NCBI RefSeq assembly: GCF_002999335.1
Contig: NW_020312161.1
Coordinates: 1-60,634, forward strand
Length of the DNA stretch: 60,634 nt
Direction of reading: 5' to 3'
From: Cyclospora cayetanensis
Lineage: Eukaryota; Apicomplexa; Conoidasida; Eucoccidiorida; Eimeriidae
The first letter of the stretch is position 1. Every line of letters begins with the position of its first letter. The translations under genes were made by a program, and so were the position numbers. The notes beneath the pieces were generated by a model. That model saw only the letters and a program-made list of their open reading frames with translations. It ran no database searches and was not told the DNA's origin. Shown here piece by piece: positions 1 through 14,500 of the stretch.

Positions 1-543
1 ATGCACATAACAACAGTGCTAGCCATCCCACTGCAGCACACAAGCTAGATGCTGCCCTGACCCTACATGCACGACTACAGCAAAAACGCATACTACACCC
101 TACACCTTTGCATGCGAAGAGCGCACTGCCTGTGGCATGCAGCGATCAAATGTATACCAGCCTCCATATCAGTTCCGCATCAAAGCGACGGCAAGTGCTA
201 GCCGATGGGCCCGTGTTAGAACCACTCTAGTCTTATGGCCAAGGAGAAATCAAACTTGATTAACTGGAAAAAACTGACCACTTGTATAAACACTTGGAAC
301 ACAGCCAACAACTATGTTGTATGAAACCACAACTAGCGATACTCCCACACTCACATAAGCGGTTCTATTACTGCTATTGACATTGTTGCTTTGAGCACAT
401 GCAATACGACACGACGACATCAACGCAGATTTAAGCACAGCAGCCCTACTGCCACTGGATTCCAGACAACCTGCCAACTCAGCATCGTCCTGCCAAAGCC
501 GCCTAAATGCACGAATGCCTGCCACTCTCCACCAACCCTCCGC
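1..543. repeat. Partial satellite unit at left edge
   Basis: This is the last 543 nt of a unit whose hairpin lies left of the window. It begins inside the conserved block ATGCACATAACAACAG and runs to the next hairpin. It carries left-subfamily features: TTTGCATGCGAAGA instead of the palindromic TTTGCATGCAAAGA, and TTGAGCACATGC instead of TTGACCACATGC. The array therefore continues leftwards. Confidence 0.95.
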
Positions 544-3500
544 ACCACAGGTCTAGGGGACAAGTGGCACTAGACACCACCTACGCCACATTAGCTGCTT
601 ATCCGCACCCACACCCAAACCGCACCTGGGATGCAGAAGCCACTCTCTGAAATTCGCCAACGCAGACCAGCCGTACCAAATGTGCCCCATCAGTGCAAAC
701 GCTACATTGAGTACAACAGAAAAACATCAAAGAACTCTAGCCACTCGAAGGTGCTTAGGCTCTCCTAAACAAGCACGCCGCTCGGTCATACAATTTTCCC
801 TTTCACCTGCTGCCACTGCAATAGATAGTATATGAGCAGCCACCTGAAACACACATCCAGTGCAGTGCGCACCCTGATCCTTCTCCAGCATGCACATAAC
901 AACAGTGCTAGCCATCCCACTGCAGCACACAACCAAGATGCTGCCCTGACCCTACATGCATGAGCTACAGAAAAAACACATTCTACACCCCACACCTTTG
1001 CATGCGAAGAGCGCACATCCTGTGGCATGCAGCGTGCAAATGTATACCAGCCTCCATATCAGTTCCGCATCAAAGCGACGGCAAGTGCTAGCCGATGGGC
1101 CCGTGCTAGAACCACTCTAGTCTTATGGCCAAGTAGAATGCAAACTTGATTAACTGGAAACAATTAACCACTTCTCTAAACACTTGGCACAGAACCAACA
1201 ACTATATTGTATGAAGCACCAACTGGGCATACTCCCACACTCACATAAGCGGTTCTACTGCTGCTATTGACATTGTTGCTTTGACCAGATGCAATACGAC
1301 ACGACAACACCAAAGCAGATTAAACCACAGGAGCCCTACTCTCACTGGCTACCAGACAACCTGCCAACTCAGCATCGTCCTGCCAAAGCCGCGCACACGC
1401 ACGAACGCCTGCCAGTCTCCACCAACCCTCCGCACCACAGGTCTAGGGGACCAGTGGTACTAGACACCACGTACGCCACATTGGCTGCTTATCCGCACCC
1501 ACACCCAAACCCCACCCGGCATCCACAACCCACTATCTGAAAATCGCCAACGGAGACTGTCGTACCCACAAGCCCCCTACCAGCGCAAAAAGCTACATTA
1601 AGTACAACAGAAAAACATCAAAGGTCTACAGGGGCCCGAAGGTGCTTAGGCTCCCCTAAACAAGCATGCCGCTCGGTCATACAATTTTCCCTTTCACCTG
1701 CTGCCACTGCAATAGATAATATATGAGCACCCACCTGAAACACACATCCAGTGCAGTGCGCACCCTGATCCTTCTCCAGCATGCACATAACAACAGTCCT
1801 AGCCATCCCACTGCAGCACACAAGCTAGATGCTGCCCTGACCCTACATGCGTGAGCTACAGCAAAAACACATAGTACACCCCATACTTTTCCATCCAAAG
1901 AGCGCACTACCGAGACATGCAGCGTGCAAATGTTCCCCAGCCTCCATATCAATGCCGCATCAAAGCGACGGCAAGTCCTAGCCGATGGGCTCGTGCTAGA
2001 ACCACTCAAGCCTTATGGCCAAGCTCGCATAAGCATTCCATACGATAAAAACGGCTGACTACTTCTCTAACCCCATGGCACACAATACGCCTCCACATTG
2101 TATGAACCACCAATTCGGAAAAGCCCCATACTGACATAAGTGGTTCTATTGCTGCTATTGACATTGTTGCTTTGAGCACATGCAATACGACACGACGACA
2201 CAAACGCAGATTTAAGCACAGCAGCCCTACTGCCACTGGATTCCAGACAACCTGCCAACTCAGTATCGTAAGGCCAGCGCACCGCAAACGCACGGACGTC
2301 TGACAGTCTCCACCAACCCTCCGCACAACAGGTCTAGGGGACCAGTGATACCAGACACCACCTACGCCACATTAGCTGCTTATCCACACACACACCCAAA
2401 CAGCACCTGGCTTCCACAACCCACGAACTGAAAGTCGTCAACGCGGGCCAGCAGTACCAAATGCGCACTATCAGCGCAAACGCTGCATTAAGTACAAGAG
2501 TGAACCACGGAGGAAACCTAGCGACTCGAGGGTTCTTAGGCTCTCCTAAACAAGCATGCCGCTCGGTCATACAATTTTCCCTTTCACCTGCTGCCACTGC
2601 AATAGATAATATATGAGCACCCACCTGAAACACACATCCAGTGCAGTGCACACATTGCTCCTGTTGATGCTCCTGGACATAACAACAGTGCTAGCCATCC
2701 CACTGCAGCACACAACCAAGATGCTGCCCTGACCCTACATGCATGAGCTACAGCAAAAACACATTCTACACCCTACACCTTTGCATGCGAAGAGCGCACT
2801 TCCTGTTGCGTGCAGTGTGCAAATGTATACCAGCCTCCATATCAATTCCGCATCAAAGCGATGGCAAGTGCTAGCCGATGGGCCCGTGTTAGAACCACTC
2901 TAGTCTTACGGCCAAGGAGAAAGCAAACTTGATTAACTGGAAACTACTGACCACTTCTCTAAACACTTGGCACAAAACTAACAACTATATTGTATGAAGC
3001 ACAAACTAGGCATACTCTCACACTCACATAAGCGGTTCTATTACTGCTATTGACATTGTTGCTTTGAGCAAATACAATACGACACGACGACACCAACACA
3101 GATTCGTGCATAGCAGCCGTAATGCCACTCGCTTCCAGACAACCTGCCAACTCAGTATCGTCCTGACAAAGCCGCGCACACGCACGAACGCCTGCCAGTC
3201 TCCACCAACACTCCGCACCACAGGTCTAGGGGACCAGTGGTACTAGACACCACCTACACCACATTGGCTGCTTATCCGCACCCACACCCAAACCGCACAT
3301 GGCATCCACAACCCACTCCCTATAAGTCGTCAACTCAGACCGGCATAGGCAAATGCGCACTATCAGCGCAAACGCTGCATTAAGTACAACAGAAAAACAT
3401 CAAAGATCTACAGCGACCCGAAGGTGCTTAGGCTCTCCTAAACAAGCATGCTGCTCGGTCATACAACTTTCCCTTTCACCTGCTGCCACTGCAGTAGATA

Positions 3501-6500
3501 ATATATGAGCAGCCACCTGAAACACACATCCAGTGCAGTGCGCACCCTGATCCTTCTCCAGCATGCACATAACAACAGTGCTAGCCATCCCACTGCAGCA
3601 CACAAGCTAGATGCTGCCCTGACCCTACATGCACGACTACAGCAAAAACGCATACTACACCTCACACCTTTGCATGCGAAGAGCGCACTTCCTGTGGCAT
3701 GCAGCGTGCAAATGTTCACCAGCCTTCATATCAATTCCGCATCAAAGCGACGGAAAGTGCTAGCCGATGGGCCCGTGGTAGAACCACTCTAGTCTTATGG
3801 CCATGCTCCCATATGCATTCAATGCGCTGGAAACAACTGAGCACTTCTCCAAACACATGCCATAGAGGAAATGCCTACTTAGTATGCAACACCAGTTCGG
3901 CATAGATCTAGACTGAGATAAGCGGTTCTATTGCTGCTATTGACATTGTTGCTTTGACCACATGCAATACGACACGACGACACCAAGGCAGATTTAAGCA
4001 TAGGAGCCGTACTGCCACTGGATTCCAGACAACCTCCCTACTCAGCGTCATCCTGCCACAGAAGCCTAAATGCACGAATGCCTGCCAGTCTCCACCAACA
4101 CTCCACACCACAGGTCTAGGGGACCAGTGGTACCAGACACCACGTACGCCACATTGGCTGCTTATCCGCACCCACACCCAAACCGCACCTGGCTTCCACA
4201 ACCCACTCTCTGAAATTCGTCAACTCAGACCGGCAGCACCAAATGCGCACTATCAGTGCAAACGCTACATTAAGTACAACAGAAAAACATCAAAGAACTC
4301 CAGGCACTGGAAGCTGCTTAGGCTCTCCTGAACAAGCATGCCGCTCGGTCATACAATTTTCCCTTTCACCTGCTGCCACTGCAATAGATAATATATGAGC
4401 ACCCACCTGAAACACACATCCAGTGCAGTGCGCACCCTGATCCTTCTCCAGCATGCACATAACAACAGTGCTAGCCATCCCACTGCAGCACACAAGCTAG
4501 ATGCTGCCCTGACCCTAGATGCACGACCACAGCAAACACCACACCTTATACAGAACACCTTTGCATGCAAACAGCGCACTTCCCGAGCCGTGCAGGGTGC
4601 AAAGGTTCACCAGCCTCCATATCAATTACGCATCAAAGCGAAGGCAAGTGCTAGCCGATGGGCCTGTGCAGGAACCACTCTAGTCTTATGGCCAAGCTCG
4701 CATAAGCATTCCATACGCTAAAAACAACTGACCACTTCTCCAAACACATGCCATGCAACAAGCCTCCACATTGTATCAAGCACCAAGTCCGCATAGGTCC
4801 ATACTGCCATAAGCGGTTCTATTGCTGCGGTTGACATTGTTGCTTTGAGCACATGCAATACGACACGACGACACCAACGCAAATTTTGAGCACAGGAGCC
4901 CTACTCGCACTGGATTCCAAACAACCTGCCAACTCAGAATCGTAAGGCCAATGCACCGCAAACGAATGGACGCCTGCCAGTCTCCCCCAACCCTCCGCGC
5001 CACAGGTCTAGGGGACCAGTGATACCAGACACCACCTACGCCACATTGGCTGCTTATCCGCACCCACACCCAAACCGCACCTGGCTTCCACAACGTACTA
5101 TCTGAAAATCGTCAACGCAGACCAGCATTAGCAAATGCGGACTACTAGCGCAAACGCTACATTAAGTTCAAGAGCGAAGCACGATGGAACTCCAGCGACC
5201 CGAAGGTGTTTAGGCTCTCCTAAACAAGCATGCCGCTCGGTCATACAATTTTCACTTGCTGCCACTGCAATAGATAATATATGAGCACCCACCTAAAACA
5301 CACATCCAGTGCAGTGCGCAGCCTGATCCTTCCCCTAGCATGCACATAACAACAGTGCTAGCCATCCCGCTGTAGCACACAAGCTAAATGCTGGGCAGAT
5401 CCTACGTAAATTAGCTACAGCAAACACATACCCTACACCATACACCTTTGCATGCGAAGAGCGCACTGACTGAGCCGTGCAGCGTGCAAATGTTCACCAG
5501 CGTCCAGATCAATTCCGCACGAAAGCGACGGCAAGTGCTAGCCGATGGGCCAGTGCTAGAACCACTCTAGTCTTATGGCCAAGGAGAATGCAAACTTGAT
5601 TACGCTAAAGACAACTGGACACTTCTCCAAACACATGGCATGCAACGAGCCGCGTAGTATCATATAGTATCAAGTCCGCATAGCCCCATACTGACATAAG
5701 CGGTTCTATTGCTGATATTGACATTGTTGCTTTGACCACATGCAATACGACACGACACCAACGCAGATTTAAGCACAGCAGCCCTACTGCCACTGGATTC
5801 CAGACAACCTGCCAACTCAGGGTCATCCTACAAAAGCCGTCTAAACGCACGAACGTCTGCCTGTCTCCACCAACCCTCAGCACAACAGGTCTAGGGGACC
5901 AGTGGTACCAGACACCACCTACGCCACATTGGCTGCTTATCCGCACCCACACCCAAACTGCACATGGCTTCCACAACCCACTAGCTGAAAATCGTCAACG
6001 CAGACCGGCATTAGCAAATGGGCACTATCAGCACAAACGTTGCATTAAGTACAACAGCGAATCATCAAAGAACTCCAGGCACTGGAAGGTGCTTAGGCTC
6101 TCCTGAACAAGCATGCCGCTCGCCCCTACAATGGCCCCCTTCACCTGCTGCCACTGCAATACATAGTATATGAGCATTCACCTGAAACACACATACAGTG
6201 CAGTGCACAGCCTGATCCTTCTCCCAGCATGCACATAACAACAGTGCTAGGCATCCCACTGCAGCACACAACCTAGATGCTGCCCTGACCCTACATGCAT
6301 GAGCTACAGGAAATCACATACTACACTCCACACCTTTGCATGCAAGGAGCCCGCTGCCCGAGGTATGCAGCATGCAAATGTTCACCTGCGTTCAGATCAA
6401 TTCCGCATCAAAGCGACGTCAAGTGCTAGCCGATGTGCTCGTGCTAGAACCACTCTAGTCTTTTGGCCATGCTCGCATAAGCATTTCATACGCTAAAAAC

Positions 6501-8559
6501 AACTGACCACTTCTCAATCCTCCTTCCATAGAACACGCGTTTGCATATTGTAAAGTACCAAGGAGACGTAGTGCCACACTCACATAAGCGGTCCTATTAC
6601 TGCTGTTGACATTGTTGCTTTGACCTCATGCAATACGACACGACGACACAAACGCAGATTCAAGCACAGCAGCCCTACTGCCACTGGATTCCAGACAACC
6701 TGCCAACTCAGCATCGTAAGGCCAATGCACCGCAAATGCACGGACGCCTGCCAGTCTCCACCAACCCTCCACACCACAGGTCTAGGGGACCAGTGGTACT
6801 AGACACCACCTACGCCACATTGACTCCTCATCCGCACCCACACCCAAAAGCGCACCTGGCATCCACAACCCACTCCCTAAAATTCGTCAACCCAGACCTG
6901 CATCAGGAAATGCGCACTATCAGTGCAAACGCTGCATTAAGTACAACAGTGAATCATCAAAGAACTCCAGCGACTCGAAGGTGCTTAGGCTCTCCTAAAC
7001 AAGCATGCCGCTCGGTCCTACAATTTTCCCTTTCACCTGCTGCCACTGCAATAGATAATATATGAGCATCCACTTAAAACACACATCCAGTGTAGTGCGC
7101 AGCCTTCTGCTGTTAATGTGCCTGCACATAACAACAGTGCTAGCCATCCCACTACAGCACACAAGCTAGATGCTGGCCTGACCCTACATGCATTACCTAC
7201 AGCAAAAACACATTCTACACCCCACACCTTTGCATGCAAAGAGCTCATCTCCCGAAGTATGCAGCATGCAAATGTTCACCAGCCTCCATATCAATTACGC
7301 ATCAAAGCGACGGCAAGTGCTAGGCGACAGGCCCGTGCTAGAACCACACTAGTCTTGTGGCCATGCTCGCATAAGCATTCCATACGCTAAAAACAACTGA
7401 CCAATTCTCCAAACACATGCAATGCGCCGAGCCTACACATTGTATCAAGCACCAAGTCCGCATAGGTCCATACTGCCATAAGCGGTTCTATTGCTGATAT
7501 TGACATTGTTGCTTTGACCACATGCAATACAACACGACGACACCAACGCAGATTTAAGCATAGGAGCCCTACTCCCACTGGATACCAGACAACCTGCCAA
7601 CTCACCATCGTAAGGCCAATGCACCTCAAACGCACGGACGCCTGCCACTCTCCACCAACACTCCGCACCACAGGTCTAGGGGACCAGTGATACCAGACAC
7701 CACCTACGCCACATTGGCTGCTTATCCGCACCCACACCCAAACCGCACCTGGCTTCCACAACGTACTATCTGAAAACCGTCAACGCAGACCTGCATTAGC
7801 AAATGCGCACAATCGGCACAAACGTTGCATTAAGTACAACAGAAAAACATCAAAGAACTCCAGGCACTGGAAGGTGCTTAAGCTCTCCTAAACAAGCATG
7901 CCGCTCGCCCCTACAATGGCCCCTTCACATGCTGCCACTGCAATAGATAATATATGAGCATTTACCTGAAAGACACATACAGTGCAGTGCGCAGCCTACT
8001 TCTGTTCATGCGCCTGCACATAACAACAGTGCTAGCCATCCCACTGCAGCACACACGCTAAATACTGCCCTGACCCTACATCCATGAGCTACAGCAAAAA
8101 GCACGTGATACAGCCCACACCTTTGCAGGCAAAGAGCACACTGACCGGGCCATGCAGCGTGTAAATGTTCACCAGCCTCCATATCGATTCCGCATCAAAG
8201 CGAAGGCAAGTGCTAGGCGATGGGCCCGTGCTAGAACCACTCTAGTCTTATGGCCAAGCACACATTAGCATTCCATGCGCTAAAAACAACTGACCACTTC
8301 TCTAACCCCATGTCACGCAACAATACTCCGCGTTGTATGAAGCACAGATTCGCCATATGTCCATACTGACATAAGCGGTTCTATTGCTGATATTGACATT
8401 GTTGCTTTGACCACATGCAATACGACACGACGACACCAACGCAGATTTAAGCATAGGAGCCCTACTGCCACTGGATTCCAAACAACCTGTCAACTCAGCA
8501 TCGTAATGCCAAAGTCGCCTAAATGCACGGATGCCTGCCAGTCTCCACCAACCCTCCGC
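544..8559. repeat. Units 1-9, left subfamily
   Basis: Unit starts are 544, 1434, 2325, 3217, 4107, 4999, 5882, 6773 and 7667. Diagnostic states are AGACACC about 25 nt after the hairpin start (AAACACC in most later units), GATCCTTCTCC before the CATAACAACAG block in most of units 1-7, GGTCATACAATTTTCC in place of CGCCCCTACAATTGTCC, and the sequence GCATGCGAAGA in several copies. Some units have TTGAGCACATGC. Several copies have a TAG just after the hairpin (GTACTAGAC), which closes the longest forward frame. Unit 6 is short (883 bp) because of small deletions near 5247 and 5746. No gene is visible in this stretch. Confidence 0.93.
5245..5258. repeat. 6-bp deletion between TTTC repeats, unit 6
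   Basis: Other left units read TTTTCCCTTTCACCTGC; here it is TTTTCACTTGC. One TTTC copy and the CC between are lost, the pattern expected of replication slippage. With a 3-bp loss near 5746 this explains the 883-bp unit. Confidence 0.75.
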
Positions 8560-11500
8560 ACCACAGGTCTAGGGGACCAGTGGTACCAAACACCACGTAC
8601 GCCACATTGGCTGCTTATCCGCACCCACACCCAAACCGCACCTCGTCTGCGCAACTCACTGTCTAAAAAACGCCAACGCAGACCGCCAGTAGCAAATGGG
8701 CACTATCAGCGCAAACGCTCCATTACGTACAATAGAGAATCATCAAAGAACTCCAGGCACTGGAAGGTGCTTAAGCTCTCCTGAACAAGCATGCCGCTCG
8801 GTCCTACAATTGTCCCTTTCACCTGCTGCCACTGCAATAGATCACATACGAGCATTTACTATGTGAATCACGCATCCAGTGCAGTGGGCAGCCTACTGCT
8901 GTTCATGCAGCTACACATAACAAGAGTGCTAACCATCCCACTGCAGCACACAAGCTAAATACTTCCCTGACCCTACATGCATTACCTACAGCAAAAACAC
9001 ATACTACACACCACACCTTTGCATTCAAAGAGCACACTGCCCGAGCCATGCAGCGTGTAAATGTTCACCAGCCTCCATATCAATGCCGCCTGAAAGCACC
9101 GGCAAGTGCTAGCCGATAGGCCCGAGCTAGAACCACTCTAGCCTTACCCTCAAGCTCGCATAAGCATTCCATACGCTAAAGACAACTGACCACTTCTCAA
9201 CGCCCATACCACACAACAATACTCCGCATTGTATGAAGCACAGATTCGCCATATGTCCATACTGACATAAGCGATTCTATTGCTGCTATTGACATTGTTG
9301 CTTTGACCACATGCAATACGACACGACGACACCAACGCAGATTCAAGCATAGGAGCCCTACTCCCACTGGCTTCCAAACAACCTGCAAACTCAGCATCGT
9401 CCTGCCAAAGTCACCTCAATGCAAGAACGCCTGCGTGTCTCCACCAACCCTCCGCACCACAGGTCTAGGGGACCAGTGGTACCAAACACCACGTACGCCA
9501 CATTGGCTGCTTATCCGCACCCACACCCAAACCGCACGTGGCTTCCACAACCCACTAGCTGAAAATCGTCAACGCAGACCGGCATTGGCAAATGCGCACC
9601 ATCAGCGCAAACGCTCCATTACGTAAAACAGCGAATCATCAAAGAACTCCAGGCACTGGAAGATGCTTAAGCTCTCCTAAACAAGCATGCTGCTCGCCCC
9701 TACAATTTTCCCTTTCACCTGCTGTTATTGCAATATATAGTATATGAGCATCCGCCATGTAAGTCACACATCCAGTGCAGTGCACAGCCTACTTCTGTTC
9801 ATGCGCCTGCACATAACAACAGTTCTAACCATCCCACTGCAGCACACAACCTAGATGCTGCCCTGACCCTACATGCACGACTACAGGGAAAACGCATACT
9901 ACACCCTACACCTTTGCAGGCAAAGAGCGCAATGCCCGAGCCATGCAGCATGCAAATGTATACAAGCCTCCATATCAATTCCACATTAAAGCGACGTCAA
10001 GTGCTAGCCGATGGGCCCGTGCTAAAACCACTCTAGTCTTATGGCCAAGCTCGCATAAGCATTCCATACACTAAAAACAACTGACCACTTCTCCAAACAC
10101 ATAGCAATCAACACGCCTTCAAATGTTATATAGGACCAATTTGGTATAGCCCCATAATGACATAAGCGGTTCTATTGCTGCTATCGACATTGTTGCTTTG
10201 AGCACATGCAATACGATACGACAACACCAACACAGATTCAAGCACAGGAGCCGTACTGCCACTAGATTCCAAACAACCTGCCAACTCAGCATCGTAATGC
10301 CAAAGTCGCCTACACGCACGGATGCCTGCCTGTCTACACCAACACTCCGCACCACAGGTCTAGGGGACCAGTGGCACCAAACACCACCTACGCAACATTG
10401 GCTGCTTATCCGCACCCACACCCAAACCGCACATGGCTTCCACAACCCACTGCCTGAAAATCGCCAACGCAGACCGGCAGTACCAAATGCCCAACATCAG
10501 CGCAAACGCTCCGTTAAGTACAACAGCGAATCATCAAAGAACTCTAGCGACTCGAAGGTGTTTAGGCTCTCCTGAACAAGCACGCCGCTCGGTCCTACAA
10601 TTTTCCCCTTCACCTGCTGCGACTGCAATAGATAATATATGAGCATCCATGCAAACAACACACCGAGTGCAGTGCGCAGCCTTCTGCTGTTCATGCGCCT
10701 GCACATAACAACAGTGCTAGCCATCCCACTGCACCACACAACATAGATGCTGGCCTGGTGCTGCATGCATGAGCTACACCAAAAGCACGTGATACACCCC
10801 ACACCTTTGCATGCAAAGAGCGCAGTGCCCGAGCCATGCAGCGTGCAAATGTATACCAGCCTCCATATCGATTCCGCATCAAAGCGAAGGCAAGTGCTAG
10901 CCGATGGGCCGTGCTAGAACCACTCTAGTCTTATGGCCAAGCTCGCATAAGCATTCCATACGCTAAAAACAACTGACCAATTCTCCAAACACATACCATG
11001 CAACAAGCCTCCACATTGCATGATTTACCAATTCGGCACAGCCCCATACTGACAGAAGAGGTCCTATTGCTGCTATTGACATTGCTGCTTTGACCACATG
11101 CAATACAACACGACGACACCAACGCAGATTTAAGCACAGGAGTCCTACTGCCACTGGCTTCCAAACAACTTCCCAACTCAGCATCGTAATGCCAAAGTCA
11201 CCTAAACGCACGAACGCCTGCCAGTCTCCACCAACACTCCGCACAACAGGTCTAGGGGACCAGTGGTACCAGATACCAGCTACGCCACATTGGCTGCTTA
11301 TCCGCACCCACATCCAAACCGCACATGGCTTCCACAACGTACTAGCTGAAAATCGTCAACGTAGACCGGCATTAGCAAATGCACACCATCAGCGCAAACG
11401 CTGCATTAAGTACAACAGCGAAACATCAAAGAACTCCAGCCACTCCAAAATGCTTAGGCTCTCCAGAGAAATCATACCGCTCGCCCCTATTTTCCCTTTC

Positions 11501-14500
11501 ACCTGCTGCCACTGCAATAGGTCACACATGAGCATCCATGTGAGACGTACATCCAGTGCAGTGCACAGCCTGATCCTGTTCATGCGCCTGCACGTAAAAA
11601 CAGTGCTATCCATCCCACTGCAGCACACAACCTAGATGCTGCCTTGACCCTACATGCATTACCTACAGCAATAAGCACATGCTACACTCCACTGCTTTGC
11701 ATGCAAATAGCGCACTGTTCAATGCATGCAGCATGCAAAGGTTCACCAACCTCCATATCAATTACGCATAAAAGCGACGGCAAGTGCTAGCCGATGGGCC
11801 TGTGCAAGAATCACTCTAGTCTTATGGCCATGCTCGCATAAGGATTCAATAAGCTAAAAAACAACTGACCACTTCTCCAAACACATGCCATGCATCACGC
11901 CTCCACATTGTATGAAGCACAGATTCGGCATAGGTCCATACTGAAATAAGCGGTTCTATTGTTGATATTGACATTGTTGCTTTGACCACATGCGATACGA
12001 CACGACGACACCAACACAGACTAAAGCACAGCAGCCGCACTGCCACTGGATTCCAAATTACCTGCAAACTCAGCATCGTAATGCCAAAGTCGCCTAAACG
12101 CACGGACGCCTGCCAGTCTCCACCAACACTCCGCACCACAGGTCTAGGGGACCAGTGGTACCAAACACCACGTACGCCACATTAGCTGCTTATCCGCACC
12201 CATACCCAAACTGCACCTGGCTTCCACAACCCACTGACTGAAAATCGTCAACGCAGACCGGCAGCACCAAATGCGCACCATCAAGGCAAATCCTGTATTA
12301 CCTACAACAGCGAAGCATCAAAGAACTCCAGGCACTGGAAGGTGCTTAAGCTCTCCTGAACAAGCATGCCGCTCGGTCATACAATTTTCCCTTTCACCTG
12401 CTGCCACTGCAATAGATAATATATGAGCACCCATTTGAGAGGCACAAGCAGTGCAGTGCACAGCCTGATCCTTCTCCAGCATGCACATAACAACAGTGCT
12501 AGCCATCCCACTGCAGCACACAAGCTAGATGCTGCCCTGACCGTACATGCATGAGCTACACCAAAAAGCACGCGATACACACCACACCTTTGCATGCAAA
12601 CAGCGCACTGCCCGAGCCATGCAGCGTGCAAATGTTCAACAGCGTCCGGATGAATTCCGCATCAAAGCGACGGCAAGTGCTAGCCGATGCGCCCGTGCTA
12701 GAACCACTCTAGTCTTATGGCCAAGCTCGCATAAGCATTCCATACGCTAAAAACAGCTGACCACTTCTCCAAACACATGACACGGACCACCTCACCGCAT
12801 AACACGATAGACTAATGCGGCAAAGTTCTACACTAAGATACGCGGCCCTATTGCTGCTATTGGCACCGTTCCTGAGGGCACATGCAATACGACACGACGA
12901 CACCAACGCAAATCTAAGCATAGGAGGCGCACTCCCACTGGCTTCCAGACAACCTGCCAACTCAGCATCGTAAGGCCAATGCACCACAAACGAACGGACG
13001 CCTGTCAGTCTCCACCAACACTCCGCGCCACAGGTCTAGGGGACCAGTGGTACCAAACACCAGCTACGCCACATTGGCTGCTTATCCGCACCCACACCCA
13101 AACCGCACATGGCTTCCACAACGTACTATCTGAAAATTGTCAAAGCGGACCGGCATTAGCGAATGCGCACCATCAGCCAAAACACTGCATTAAGTACAAC
13201 AGCGAATCACCAAAGAAGTACGGCAACTCGAAGGTGTTTAGGCTCTCCTGAACAAGCATGCCGCTCGCCCCTACAATTTTCCCTTTCACCTGCTGCCACT
13301 GCAGTATATAACATATGGGCGTCCATGAAACCCACACATGCAGTGCAGTGCGCAGCCTACTGCTGTTCTCCTGCCTGCACATAACAACAGTCCTAGCCAT
13401 CCCACTGCAGCACACAAGCTAGATGGTGGCCTGACCCTACATGCATTACCTACAGCAAAAACACATACTACACACCACACCTTTGCATGCAAATAGCGCA
13501 CTAGCTGAGCCATACAGTGTGCAAATGTGTACAAGCCTCCATATCAATTCCGCATCAAAGCGACGGCAAGTGCTAGCCGATGGGCCCGTGCTAGAACCAC
13601 TCTAGTCTTATGGCCATGCTCGCATAAGCATTCCATACGCTAAAAACAACTAACTATTTCTCTAACCACAGACGACACAACGATCCTCCATATTGCATGA
13701 AATACCAATTCGGCACAGCCCCATGATGACATAAGCGGTTCTATTGCTGATATTGACATTGTTGCTTTGACCACATGCAATACGACACAACGACACCAAC
13801 GCAGATTTAAGCACAGGAGCCGTACTGCCACTGGATTCCAGACAACCTGCCAACTCAGCATCCTAATGCCAAAGCAGCCTAAACTCACGAACGCCTGCCA
13901 GTCTCCACCAACACTCCGCGCCACAGGTCTAGGGGACCAGTGGTACCAAACACCACCTACGCCACATTAGCTGCTTATCCGCACCCACACCCAAACCGCA
14001 CCTGGCTTCCACAACCCACTATCTGAAAATCGTCAACGCAGACCGGCATGAACGAATGCGCATCATCAACCAAAACACTGCATTAAGTACAACAGCGAAA
14101 CATCAAAGAAGTACAACAACTCGAAGAAGCTTAGGCTCTCCTAAACAAGCATGCCGCTCGGTCATACAATTTTCCCTTTCACCTGCTGCCACTGCAATAG
14201 ATAACATATGGGCGTCCATGAAAAAAACACATCCAGTGCAGTGCGCAGCCTACTCCTGTTCATGCGCCTGCACATAACAACAGTCCTAGCCATCCCACTG
14301 CAGCACACAACCTAGATGCTACCCTGACCGTACATGCATGAGCTTCAGCAAAAACACATACTACACCCCACACCTTTACATGCAAATAGCTCAATCCCCG
14401 AGTCATGCAGCGTGCAAATGTATACCAGCCTCCATATCAATTCCGCATCAACGCGACGGCAAGTGCTAGCCGATGGGCCGTGCTAGAACCACTCTAGTCT